From: RGIG6919 sp045531905
Lineage (GTDB): Bacteria; Bacillota; Clostridia; Lachnospirales; Lachnospiraceae
Assembly (NCBI GenBank): GCA_045531905.1
Contig: JAZSEY010000006.1
Span: forward strand, 1-64,000
Length of the DNA: 64,000 nucleotides
Reading direction: 5' to 3'
The notes beneath the pieces were generated by a model. That model saw only the letters and a list, made by a program, of their open reading frames with translations. It was not told where the DNA came from and searched no databases. The translations under genes and the position numbers were made by a program. Positions 25,383 to 32,776 of the stretch are shown here, piece after piece (the stretch's first letter is position 1; the number at the start of each line of letters is the position of its first letter).

Positions 25383-27644
25383 ATGGAACTATTAACATTT
25401 AAACAGAATCAGTTGATTGCAAAAAAACACGATAAAGTGAATTATTGGTACCTGGTACAAGAGGGGTCTGTTATCCAGACTTTTGATTTTTCGAAAATCA
25501 AGCTTGGAAAGAATGCCATTATTGGTATGTTGGAACGGGATATCTATGCCAGTGATTATGTTGCAGCGGAGGATACTGTGCTTGCAGCCTTTGTTTGCAA
25601 TGACGCAGATGATATCAAAAAGATATTGGCTGGACAGGAAAAGATTCGTAATGTCTTTTTACGAGCGGCAATTGAACAACGCCATCAGTTGTTGGGATTG
25701 TATTCAGATTTATATAATAGGGCAACGCAATTCCATGCATTTGTGGAATCGATGTTCAATGATTATAGAATGATTTGCTATAACCACAAGGTGGAACAGA
25801 AGCATTTTTCAAAGATTGAACATTTTAATTCTTTGACTATGATACATAAGGCGGATAACTGGGAAATCTACAACAGTGTTAGTCTTGTTAAGAACTTTAT
25901 GCAGGATTATATTCAGTTGATGGGTAGAGATGATAGCCTTACCATAGGCGTAATCATGGAAGCGGCGGCGCAGATGCGTCGATTTGCTCAAGGTATTGGT
26001 GAGATGGAGTCTTATTTAACCTATAACCGCGATATTCTGTTTGGCGAGAATGAAAGCGATTTATTTGAGTTGTATTTTGAACTTGCTATCGAAATGCAAC
26101 GCAAAAAATATGGTATTGGTGACGTTTCAGAGAAATTGAATGAGATTGCAGTATTTGCTGAAAAAATGCGAATATACAATCCAAGAATGTTACAAAGAAG
26201 ACTAAATGAGTTTCAGAATTATGATTATTCCGGTAGCAAGGCAGGTCAGGAGCATCATATGCATGAAGAGATAGATATTGTAGGCATGGATTGTGTTGGG
26301 CATATTTTGGAATATGCAGGTTATTCTGACGATGAGATAGAAGATATCAGTACTCAGATTACAAAATACCGTGATTTGCCGGATATGCTTTCCACCGACA
26401 GTACTACCTATGCTTTGCGAAAGAAAATTACCGGACTGTTTTATGATATTTACTTTAAGGTGTTTATGCGGGCGGTGAAATGTGAAAGCACATTGACACC
26501 AGTATTACAGATGTTCTTAAATTTTGGATTTATGGACGTGTCTTATTTGGGAGAAGAGTATTCTAGAGAACTGTATGATATCTGTGCACATCTGGATATT
26601 TGTCAGTCAGAACGAATTTTTACTATCTATAGATGGTTAAAATGTGTCTACAAAGGAGAAAAAGAACCTTCTAAAAATGAATTTGACATGGATTATGCTG
26701 CTTACTTAGCAGATTTGCATAAGAATGGAAAACTGAAACAGGAAGAATTACGAACTTGTTATAACAATAGAGAGATGCGGGTAGAATTTGAAATTCGCAA
26801 TATGTTTCCTGCTGTCAATAAGACTACATATGGCAAAATCACTACCTTCTGCCCAATACTGCATGCCAATGACATTATTAATTCAGTTGATAAGATGCTA
26901 GTGACAGCAGAAAAGTTGGAAACAGCCATGAACGAGGTGCGTAAGGTGGATTATTCTGCCTTTTATAGGGAGATTCCGTTTTCTGATCCGGAATATGGAA
27001 TTAACAATGACAGGGTTATGAAAGAGATTTTGCCAGACATCATATTAATGCCAAATGCAGGAACAAAAGTAATGATGTGGCAGGAAATATCTACCAAGAA
27101 GAGCGATACACCGGGACGATTTATGTTTCCTATATTAACAGCTGTAGATTTAGATGATTTGATGCTAGAAGCTATTGGACGGTTCCGTTGGGAAATGTGT
27201 CGTAGAATGCAGGGTATGCGTTGGAATGATGTGCGCGAGAAATCCTTAACAGCAGAATACTGCGATTATTTGCAGTTCTATCGAAAAAGTCATGATTTAT
27301 CTGCAGATGCAAAGGAAAAATTGAAGGGTGCATTGGTTCGCGCAAAGAACAATTATCGTGAGGTCTTTGTGAGAGACTATATCAATTGGATTAAATTTGA
27401 ATCCAAAGGTAGTTTCCGTCTGAATAAGGTGTCTCGAGACATCTTGATTCGCTATTGTCCATTTGTAAAGCAAATCAGAGTTGGCTTGAAAGAAAACCCA
27501 CTCTACCAACAGTCCATCATCCGTTTCGATGCGGAAAATGGCAAGAAACTGCAACGCTATCAGGGCGTATACAACAAATATGAAAAAGCCGGCGGCATGA
27601 AAACAGCAGAACTCCGCGACACAATTTTATATTATGAAATGTAG
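25383..27644 (+). CDS. Uncharacterised 753-residue protein with cNMP-binding-like N-terminus
   Basis: The first about 90 residues resemble the beta-roll of CRP-type cyclic-nucleotide-binding domains (YWYLVQEGSVIQTF, then GMLERDIYASDYVAAEDTVLAAF), but the phosphate-binding cassette is not clear. The remaining 650 residues are helical and soluble, rich in Met, Tyr and charged residues, with no HTH, kinase or nuclease motif that I recognise. It is not a CRP transcription factor. RBS AAGAAGG precedes ATG 25383. The neighbour DUF4261 gene may be functionally linked. Real gene, unknown role. Confidence 0.75.
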   Translation: MELLTFKQNQLIAKKHDKVNYWYLVQEGSVIQTFDFSKIKLGKNAIIGMLERDIYASDYVAAEDTVLAAFVCNDADDIKKILAGQEKIRNVFLRAAIEQRHQLLGLYSDLYNRATQFHAFVESMFNDYRMICYNHKVEQKHFSKIEHFNSLTMIHKADNWEIYNSVSLVKNFMQDYIQLMGRDDSLTIGVIMEAAAQMRRFAQGIGEMESYLTYNRDILFGENESDLFELYFELAIEMQRKKYGIGDVSEKLNEIAVFAEKMRIYNPRMLQRRLNEFQNYDYSGSKAGQEHHMHEEIDIVGMDCVGHILEYAGYSDDEIEDISTQITKYRDLPDMLSTDSTTYALRKKITGLFYDIYFKVFMRAVKCESTLTPVLQMFLNFGFMDVSYLGEEYSRELYDICAHLDICQSERIFTIYRWLKCVYKGEKEPSKNEFDMDYAAYLADLHKNGKLKQEELRTCYNNREMRVEFEIRNMFPAVNKTTYGKITTFCPILHANDIINSVDKMLVTAEKLETAMNEVRKVDYSAFYREIPFSDPEYGINNDRVMKEILPDIILMPNAGTKVMMWQEISTKKSDTPGRFMFPILTAVDLDDLMLEAIGRFRWEMCRRMQGMRWNDVREKSLTAEYCDYLQFYRKSHDLSADAKEKLKGALVRAKNNYREVFVRDYINWIKFESKGSFRLNKVSRDILIRYCPFVKQIRVGLKENPLYQQSIIRFDAENGKKLQRYQGVYNKYEKAGGMKTAELRDTILYYEM

Positions 27645-27658
27645 TCCTTTTATCGTTG

Positions 27659-27722
27659 TGTTGCACACAAACTTTGCGTGCAACATAAACCACTTGACAC
27701 GGTTTTGAAAACGATATAAGAT
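27659..27722 (+). promoter_or_regulatory. Inverted repeat and promoter before degV
   Basis: TGTTGCAC (27659-27666) and GTGCAACA (27678-27685) form a perfect 8-bp inverted repeat without a U tract, so more likely an operator or RNA hairpin than a terminator. TTGACA (27694-27699), a 17-bp spacer and TAAGAT (27717-27722) form the promoter of the DegV gene. Confidence 0.6.
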
Positions 27723-27761
27723 AGTTTTGTAAATATTGTTATTTAGAATTGTGAGGTAGTT

Positions 27762-28616
27762 ATGCGAAGAATTATTCTTTTGGCTGAAACTGGTTCAGAT
27801 ATTACACCGGAATTAGCGAAGCAGTATGAAATTGAATTAGTGCCAATGCATGTTAGTTTTGATGATACCACATTGGATGATGGTTCATTTCCTGTACAGA
27901 AGATTATTGATTACTATAAAGAGACAGGAAAACTTCCTAAGACAAGTGGAAGTACTCCAGAGGATTTTATTAAAAAATTAGATGAGCTACATGCTCAGTA
28001 TCCGGAAGCGCAGATTTTATATCTTGCATATTCCTCTGTTACAACCTGTTCTTATCAGAGCTGTGTGATTGCATGTGAAGACAGAGATTATGTAACTATG
28101 TTGGATACTCAGCATGTGTCCATTGGTCAGGGTATGATTGTAGTTGCAGTTGCAAAGTATTTGCAAGAGCATCCGGATGTTACGATAGAGGCATTGTTAG
28201 AAGTTGCAAAAGATTACAGTCGGAGAGCCAGAATGTGCTTTACACCGGACAATCTGGAATTTTTACGTGCCGGTGGTCGTGTAAGTAATGTGGCATTTAT
28301 TGGTAGCCGTTTACTTAGCATTCACCCATGTATTGAATTATTGGATGGTAAACTGGTTGCTACAAAGAAGTATCGAGGTAAGATGATAAAAGTAGCGACA
28401 CAATTGATTCAAGATTATGCGGAGTCTTATCAGTTGGAAAAGGACTGTCTTTGGTTTGTAACTATTATTGGATTGTCTGATGAAGTGAAGGAAGCGGTAA
28501 AGCAGACTGCTACAGAATGTGGTTTCAAATCTTTACAATGGATTCAAGCAAATGGAGTAATTACTTCACACGGTGGTCCTGGAGCATTTGGTTTAGCGGG
28601 ATTTTCAATTAAATAG
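27762..28616 (+). CDS. DegV family fatty-acid-binding protein
   Basis: A 284-residue cytosolic protein typical in length of the DegV/FakB family, which holds a fatty acid for phosphorylation by FakA. Features include the N-terminal TGSDITPEL (phospholipid-head contact region), PKTSGSTPEDF around residue 60, DTQHVSIGQG, LEFLRAGGRVS and the C-terminal HGGPGAFGLAGF. No fakA gene is nearby. It is monocistronic, between a good promoter and a terminator. The bound lipid and the partner kinase cannot be told from sequence. Confidence 0.92.
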   Translation: MRRIILLAETGSDITPELAKQYEIELVPMHVSFDDTTLDDGSFPVQKIIDYYKETGKLPKTSGSTPEDFIKKLDELHAQYPEAQILYLAYSSVTTCSYQSCVIACEDRDYVTMLDTQHVSIGQGMIVVAVAKYLQEHPDVTIEALLEVAKDYSRRARMCFTPDNLEFLRAGGRVSNVAFIGSRLLSIHPCIELLDGKLVATKKYRGKMIKVATQLIQDYAESYQLEKDCLWFVTIIGLSDEVKEAVKQTATECGFKSLQWIQANGVITSHGGPGAFGLAGFSIK

Positions 28617-28625
28617 ACGATAATA

Positions 28626-28686
28626 CAAGATTTTGTGAATTTTCTGTCAATTTTAGACGAAAAACCACAAAATCTTGATTTATTTT
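28626..28686 (+). terminator. Long-arm intrinsic terminator after degV
   Basis: CAAGATTTTGTG (28626-28637) and CACAAAATCTTG (28666-28677) form a perfect 12-bp inverted repeat with a 28-nt loop, followed by ATTTATTTTT. Confidence 0.75.
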
Positions 28687-28692
28687 TAGGGG

Positions 28693-28720
28693 TTGACATA
28701 TTTAATTTCCATGTTATAAT
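28693..28720 (+). promoter_or_regulatory. Promoter of the cell-wall hydrolase gene
   Basis: TTGACA (28693-28698), a 16-bp spacer and TATAAT (28715-28720) make a near-consensus promoter. Confidence 0.8.
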
Positions 28721-28768
28721 TGTTACGAAATGTTACAAAAAAGTTACGACTAGCAACGAAAGTGTAAC
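28721..28768 (+). promoter_or_regulatory. Five phased hexamers, WalR/PhoP-like operator array
   Basis: TGTTAC (28721), TGTTAC (28731), AGTTAC (28742), AGCAAC (28752) and TGTAAC (28763) recur at steps of 10, 11, 10 and 11 bp, one helical turn each, from the -10 box to the RBS. The units fit the TGTWAH half-site known for the WalR (YycF) regulator of cell-wall hydrolases; PhoP-type OmpR regulators use similar 11-bp direct repeats. The regulator is inferred. Confidence 0.65.
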
Positions 28769-28780
28769 GAAGGAGTTATT

Positions 28781-29350
28781 ATGAGAATCAAAACATGGAA
28801 AAAGGTAATTGCAATGTTTATTCTTTGCATTGCCCTTGCAACTCAGAGTTTAAGTGTGCAGGCTGCACAGACTATACCAACGACGACTGTAGCGGAGAGT
28901 CAGACCACTGATTCAACAGTAACAGAATTGTCAACAGCTAAGTCTAAGAAAAAGAAGAGCTATACTAAGAAGGATCTTAGATTAATGTCAGCGATCATCT
29001 TCTGCGAAGCAGGTAGTGAGAGCTATGCCGGTAAGAAGGCAGTCGGTATTGTTGTTATGAACAGAGTACGTTCTAAGCTTTACCCTAATACTGTAAAAGG
29101 TGTTATTTATCAGAAGTATCAGTTCTCACCAGTTCGTAATGGTGCCATGAGCAGAGCATTAAAGGCTTATGACGATGGTAAGTTTACTACCAAGAATCAT
29201 AAGGAATGTATTAAAGCGGCTAAGGCTGTTTTAAAGGGTGATACAAAGGTTACATATAAGGGTAAGAAGATTCAGATGAAGTCATATTTATTCTTTTCCG
29301 GATATGTAAAGAATCACAGATTAAAAATTGGAAATCATATGTTTAAGTAA
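28781..29350 (+). CDS. Secreted cell-wall hydrolase (SleB/CwlJ family)
   Basis: A 189-residue exported protein. The signal peptide is about residues 1-29 (KTWKKVIAMFILCIALATQ, ending VQA). After a Thr/Ser-rich linker, the Hydrolase_2 domain begins near residue 65: DLRLMSAIIFCEAGSES with the catalytic Glu in CEA, then VGIVVMNRVRSKLYP, KYQFSPVRNG and SYLFFSGYV. It should cleave the glycan strand of peptidoglycan. The strong RBS AAGGAG precedes ATG 28781. The hexamer array upstream suggests control by a wall-stress regulator. It may act in growth or in spore cortex lysis; context does not decide. Confidence 0.9.
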   Translation: MRIKTWKKVIAMFILCIALATQSLSVQAAQTIPTTTVAESQTTDSTVTELSTAKSKKKKSYTKKDLRLMSAIIFCEAGSESYAGKKAVGIVVMNRVRSKLYPNTVKGVIYQKYQFSPVRNGAMSRALKAYDDGKFTTKNHKECIKAAKAVLKGDTKVTYKGKKIQMKSYLFFSGYVKNHRLKIGNHMFK

Positions 29351-29354
29351 GAGA

Positions 29355-29387
29355 AAAGAAACTGTCTACGGACGGTTTCTTTTTTTG
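29355..29387 (+). terminator. Intrinsic terminator
   Basis: AAAGAAACTGTC pairs with GACGGTTTCTTT (one mismatch or G-U) around TACG, followed by a run of T. Confidence 0.85.
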
Positions 29388-29555
29388 TGTGTTGCGAAGC
29401 GGCGAGCACCATCGGGCTTGCACGAATAAAGTCTGTTTGTGTCTGATTATTAACATTTCTGAAATATTTAGAAAGAATTTGCAGGATGAAAATGCGTGCA
29501 TATCGGAATTAGGATTTTTATAATAAAATCAATGGAATCAGACAGGAGGTTGAAT

Positions 29556-30332
29556 ATGAAGGTATTGATTGCAAGCGCAGATGAAAAATGGATGAAGAAA
29601 ATCACGCAGATGATACAGGAGGAGGACACTGGTTGCAATATTTTGACAGCATTGGATGGTAATCAATGTATGAAAATCTTACAATCAGAAGAGGTGAATC
29701 TGGTTGTTATGGATTATTTGATTTCAGGTACAGATGTATTCAGTATTGTAGATGCATGTCAGAATCATAAGAAAAAAGTGGAAATGATGGTTGCTGTTCC
29801 CAAAGGTACAGAAGCAAGATTAAAAGTCTTTAGTAATTATGAAAATGTTTGGTTAATGGAAAAACATATGGAGCACTCTTTGTTTTATAGTGTGTTACAC
29901 GGAATTTCCTCAGCAGGACACCAAAGAATTGCAGGCAAGGAGTTGTCAAGATATATTGCTGTGAATCATAACTACGATAAGGAAGTGGTTGTAACAAATG
30001 TGTTACATGATATTGGAATACCTGCGCACATAAAAGGGTATCAGTATTTGCGCTATGCAATCATGTTAGCGGTTAACGATATGGACATTTTAAATGCTGT
30101 TACCAAACAATTATATCCGGAAATTGCTGAAAAATATAAAACAACTGCACAACGGGTAGAGCGGGCGATTCGCCATGCGATATTGATTGCATGGGAACGT
30201 GGCAGGACAGAACAAATGATGGAATATTTCAGTTACACACTGAAACAAGGTGGTGGCAGACCAACCAATTCGGAATTTATCGCAATGATAGCAGATAAGA
30301 TTAGATTGGAAAGTAAAGTGAAGAGTGCGTAG
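29556..30332 (+). CDS. Spo0A-like response regulator (copy 1, degenerate receiver)
   Basis: A 258-residue regulator. The C-terminal half is a full Spo0A DNA-binding domain: LHDIGIPAHIKGYQYLR, TAQRVERAIRHAI, AWERGR and RPTNSEFIAMIADKIRLE match Spo0A almost residue for residue. The N-terminal receiver keeps the acceptor Asp53 (VVMDYLISG) but has ASADEKW in place of the usual acidic pair and no clear K-P pair, so phosphorylation may be altered. ATG 29556 follows AGGAGG with 9-nt spacing. A paralog starts 12 bp after its stop. Neither spoIVB nor another sporulation gene is next to it. Confidence 0.88.
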   Translation: MKVLIASADEKWMKKITQMIQEEDTGCNILTALDGNQCMKILQSEEVNLVVMDYLISGTDVFSIVDACQNHKKKVEMMVAVPKGTEARLKVFSNYENVWLMEKHMEHSLFYSVLHGISSAGHQRIAGKELSRYIAVNHNYDKEVVVTNVLHDIGIPAHIKGYQYLRYAIMLAVNDMDILNAVTKQLYPEIAEKYKTTAQRVERAIRHAILIAWERGRTEQMMEYFSYTLKQGGGRPTNSEFIAMIADKIRLESKVKSA

Positions 30333-30343
30333 GAGGTGTGGTT

Positions 30344-31123
30344 TTGTCTAAGAAGCTAATTATGATTGGAGATTTGAATTGGCAAGCGGTGCAACAGGAG
30401 TTGCAGCCATATTTACAAGAGGATGAAGAAATTATTGGAACTGCTGACGGACAAGAACTATATCAGAATATTTTGGACAAACATCCAGAAATCGTAATTA
30501 TGGATGTGATTTTGCCAGGCATGGATGGTTTGGCTGTTTTGGAAAAGTTATATGGTAATGAGAAGCATCAGGATGTCCATTGTTTTATGTATACCAAAAC
30601 AATGTTAGATACTATGGCTGAAAGTGCATTTTCATTAGGGGCCACATATTATTTTATAAAACCTATGAATTCCGAAACGATGATGACTCGTATTCGTATG
30701 ATTTTGAAACAGTGCAAGAATATGGATGAGATGGGACAAGGTCATGGAGAGCAGGAACGGTTAAGGGATATTATGGAGCAGGAGGTAACAGATACCATCT
30801 TAGAGATAGGGATTCCTGCTCACATTAAAGGATATCAGTATGTAAGAGAAGGCATTCTCATGTCAATTCAGGATATGAATCAGTTAAATTATATTACAAA
30901 ATTATTATATCCAGCCATTGCTGCCAAGTATAAAACCACTGCAGGCAGTGTGGAACGTGCTATTCGCCACGCCATTGAGGTTGCCTGGAATAGAGGTAGT
31001 TTTGATAGAATAGAAGAATTATTTGGCTATACTGTCAGTGCGGGAAAAGGAAAACCGACAAATTCGGAGTTTATAGCATTGATAGCGGATAAAATTCGAT
31101 TGGCATATCATATTCAGGCATAG
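30344..31123 (+). CDS. Spo0A-like response regulator (copy 2)
   Basis: A 259-residue regulator with a receiver (acceptor Asp54 in IVIMDVILPGMDG, K in YYFIKPMN) but with only a single acidic residue in MIGDLNW where two are usual. The Spo0A DNA-binding domain includes LEIGIPAHIKGYQYVREG, GSVERAIRHAIEVAWNRG and GKPTNSEFIALIADKIRL. The start is TTG 30344, 7 nt after AGGAGG; GTG 30338 is too close. It forms an operon with copy 1. The helix residues that contact the 0A box appear conserved in both, so they may compete for the same sites or form heterodimers. Confidence 0.88.
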   Translation: MSKKLIMIGDLNWQAVQQELQPYLQEDEEIIGTADGQELYQNILDKHPEIVIMDVILPGMDGLAVLEKLYGNEKHQDVHCFMYTKTMLDTMAESAFSLGATYYFIKPMNSETMMTRIRMILKQCKNMDEMGQGHGEQERLRDIMEQEVTDTILEIGIPAHIKGYQYVREGILMSIQDMNQLNYITKLLYPAIAAKYKTTAGSVERAIRHAIEVAWNRGSFDRIEELFGYTVSAGKGKPTNSEFIALIADKIRLAYHIQA

Positions 31124-31171
31124 GGAACTTCCTAAAATATGTAAATTTAGGTTTCCTTCCGAGGGAAAATA

Positions 31172-31180
31172 TGCTATACT
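31172..31180 (+). promoter_or_regulatory. Extended -10 promoter of glgA
   Basis: TGCTATACT (31172-31180) is an extended -10 element 50 bp before the start; the -35 region is weak. Confidence 0.5.
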
Positions 31181-31230
31181 AAAACAACGTACATTATGTT
31201 TGTAATTAGCATGATTGGGAGGAAGTTAGA

Positions 31231-32676
31231 ATGAAGAGAGTTGCATATATTGCATCTGAGTGTGTGCCATTTATTAAGACTGGTGGTTTGGCAGATGTTG
31301 TTGGTACATTACCAAAGGTTTTTGATAAAAATGAATATGATGTCAGAGTAATTATTCCGAATTATCTTTGTATTCCTGAGAAGTTCAGATCTAAGATGAG
31401 TTATGTTACTCATTTTTATATGGACATGGACTGGAAGCAGCTCTATGTTGGTGTTATGTATTTAGAGTATGAAGGAGTTAAGTTCTATTTCATTGATAAT
31501 GAGTATTATTTCAATGGCTTTACTCCATATGGTGATGTGAAGTGGGATATTGAGAAGTTCTGTTATTTCTCCAAAGCTGCACTGTCATGTCTTCCTGCAA
31601 TTGGCTTCCAACCAGATATTGTTCACTGTCATGATTGGCAGGCAGGTATGATTCCTGTGTATTTGAAGACATTATTTGCAAGCAATCCATTTTATAGTGG
31701 CATGAAGTCTGTTATGACGATTCACAACTTGCAGTTCCAGGGTCGTTGGGATATTAAGACGATCAAAGAGTATTCAGGACTTCCTGATTATCTCTTTACT
31801 CCAGATAAGTTAGAGATTCACAAGGATGCCAGCATGTTAAAGGGTGGTCTTGTATACGCTGATAAGATTACAACCGTAAGTAACACATATGCTTATGAGA
31901 TTCAGACACCTTATTATGGTGAAGGCTTAGACGGCTTGTTGAAGGCAAGACATGAGTCTTTATGGGGCATTGTGAATGGTATTGATTATGACATCTGGAA
32001 TCCGGAGACAGATCCATTGATTCATAAGAATTACACAAAGAAGAATTGGAAGAAGTTAAAGAAAGAGAACAAAAAGAAATTACAGGAGATGATGGGACTT
32101 CCTGTAGATGACAAGCAGTTTGTGATTGGTTTGGTTTCCAGATTAACTGACCAGAAGGGTCTTGACTTGATTGACCGTGTTATGAATGAGATTTGTCAGG
32201 ATGGCGTACAGTTTGTTATCATCGGAACCGGTGATGCAAAGTATGAGAACATGTTCCGCTATTATCAGGGTATTCATCCTGCAAAGGTTTCGGCTAATAT
32301 TTATTACGATGAACCAAAGTCTCATATGGTATATGCCGGTGCAGATGTTATGTTGGTTCCATCCAGATTTGAGCCATGTGGATTAACACAGTTAATGGCA
32401 CTTCGTTATGGTACTCCACCGATTGTTCGTGAGACAGGCGGTTTGAAGGATACTGTAGAACCATACAATGAGTATGAGCAGGTTGGTACAGGTTTCAGCT
32501 TTGCAAACTATAACGCACATGAGCTTTTGAATGCAATCAACTATGCAAAGTGTGTATATTATGATCACAAAGAAAACTGGAATAAGATTGTAGATCGTGC
32601 TATGGAACAGAATTATTCATGGGGCGAGTCAGCTAAGAAGTATCAAGAGTTATATGAATGTTTGTGTCCATTTTAG
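31231..32676 (+). CDS. glgA: Glycogen synthase (ADP-glucose type)
   Basis: A 481-residue GT5 enzyme that extends alpha-1,4-glucan from ADP-glucose. The diagnostic KTGGL motif is at residues 16-20. The Rossmann domains include HCHDWQAGMIPVYL, the catalytic region GIVNGIDYDIWNP, and the C-terminal PSRFEPCGLTQLMALRYGTPPIVRETGGL with the catalytic Glu. Length is normal for GlgA. RBS GGGAGGAAG is strong and codon use is that of a highly expressed gene. It is monocistronic; glgC and glgD are not in the window. A terminator follows at 32727. Confidence 0.96.
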   Translation: MKRVAYIASECVPFIKTGGLADVVGTLPKVFDKNEYDVRVIIPNYLCIPEKFRSKMSYVTHFYMDMDWKQLYVGVMYLEYEGVKFYFIDNEYYFNGFTPYGDVKWDIEKFCYFSKAALSCLPAIGFQPDIVHCHDWQAGMIPVYLKTLFASNPFYSGMKSVMTIHNLQFQGRWDIKTIKEYSGLPDYLFTPDKLEIHKDASMLKGGLVYADKITTVSNTYAYEIQTPYYGEGLDGLLKARHESLWGIVNGIDYDIWNPETDPLIHKNYTKKNWKKLKKENKKKLQEMMGLPVDDKQFVIGLVSRLTDQKGLDLIDRVMNEICQDGVQFVIIGTGDAKYENMFRYYQGIHPAKVSANIYYDEPKSHMVYAGADVMLVPSRFEPCGLTQLMALRYGTPPIVRETGGLKDTVEPYNEYEQVGTGFSFANYNAHELLNAINYAKCVYYDHKENWNKIVDRAMEQNYSWGESAKKYQELYECLCPF

Positions 32677-32726
32677 GACATTATAGAGTCGCTCCGAAAG
32701 GATGCGAAAGATTCAGATAAGTATGG

Positions 32727-32763
32727 TAAGGGGCTGTTTTAAACAGTCCCTTATCTTTCTTTG
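32727..32763 (+). terminator. Intrinsic terminator after glgA
   Basis: TAAGGGGCTGTTT pairs with AAACAGTCCCTTA, followed by TCTTTCTTTG. Confidence 0.85.
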
Positions 32764-32776
32764 TTAGGAGACCTAT

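Noticed and set aside
27659..27685. Inverted repeat considered as terminator of the 753-residue gene
   Set aside because: No T run follows either arm; promoter elements start 8 bp later.
29388..29555. Intergenic stretch before the Spo0A-like genes, searched for 0A boxes and a promoter
   Set aside because: Only a -10-like TATAAT at 29519-29524 with a poor -35 was found; no TGTCGAA-type 0A box is present, so no operator is claimed.
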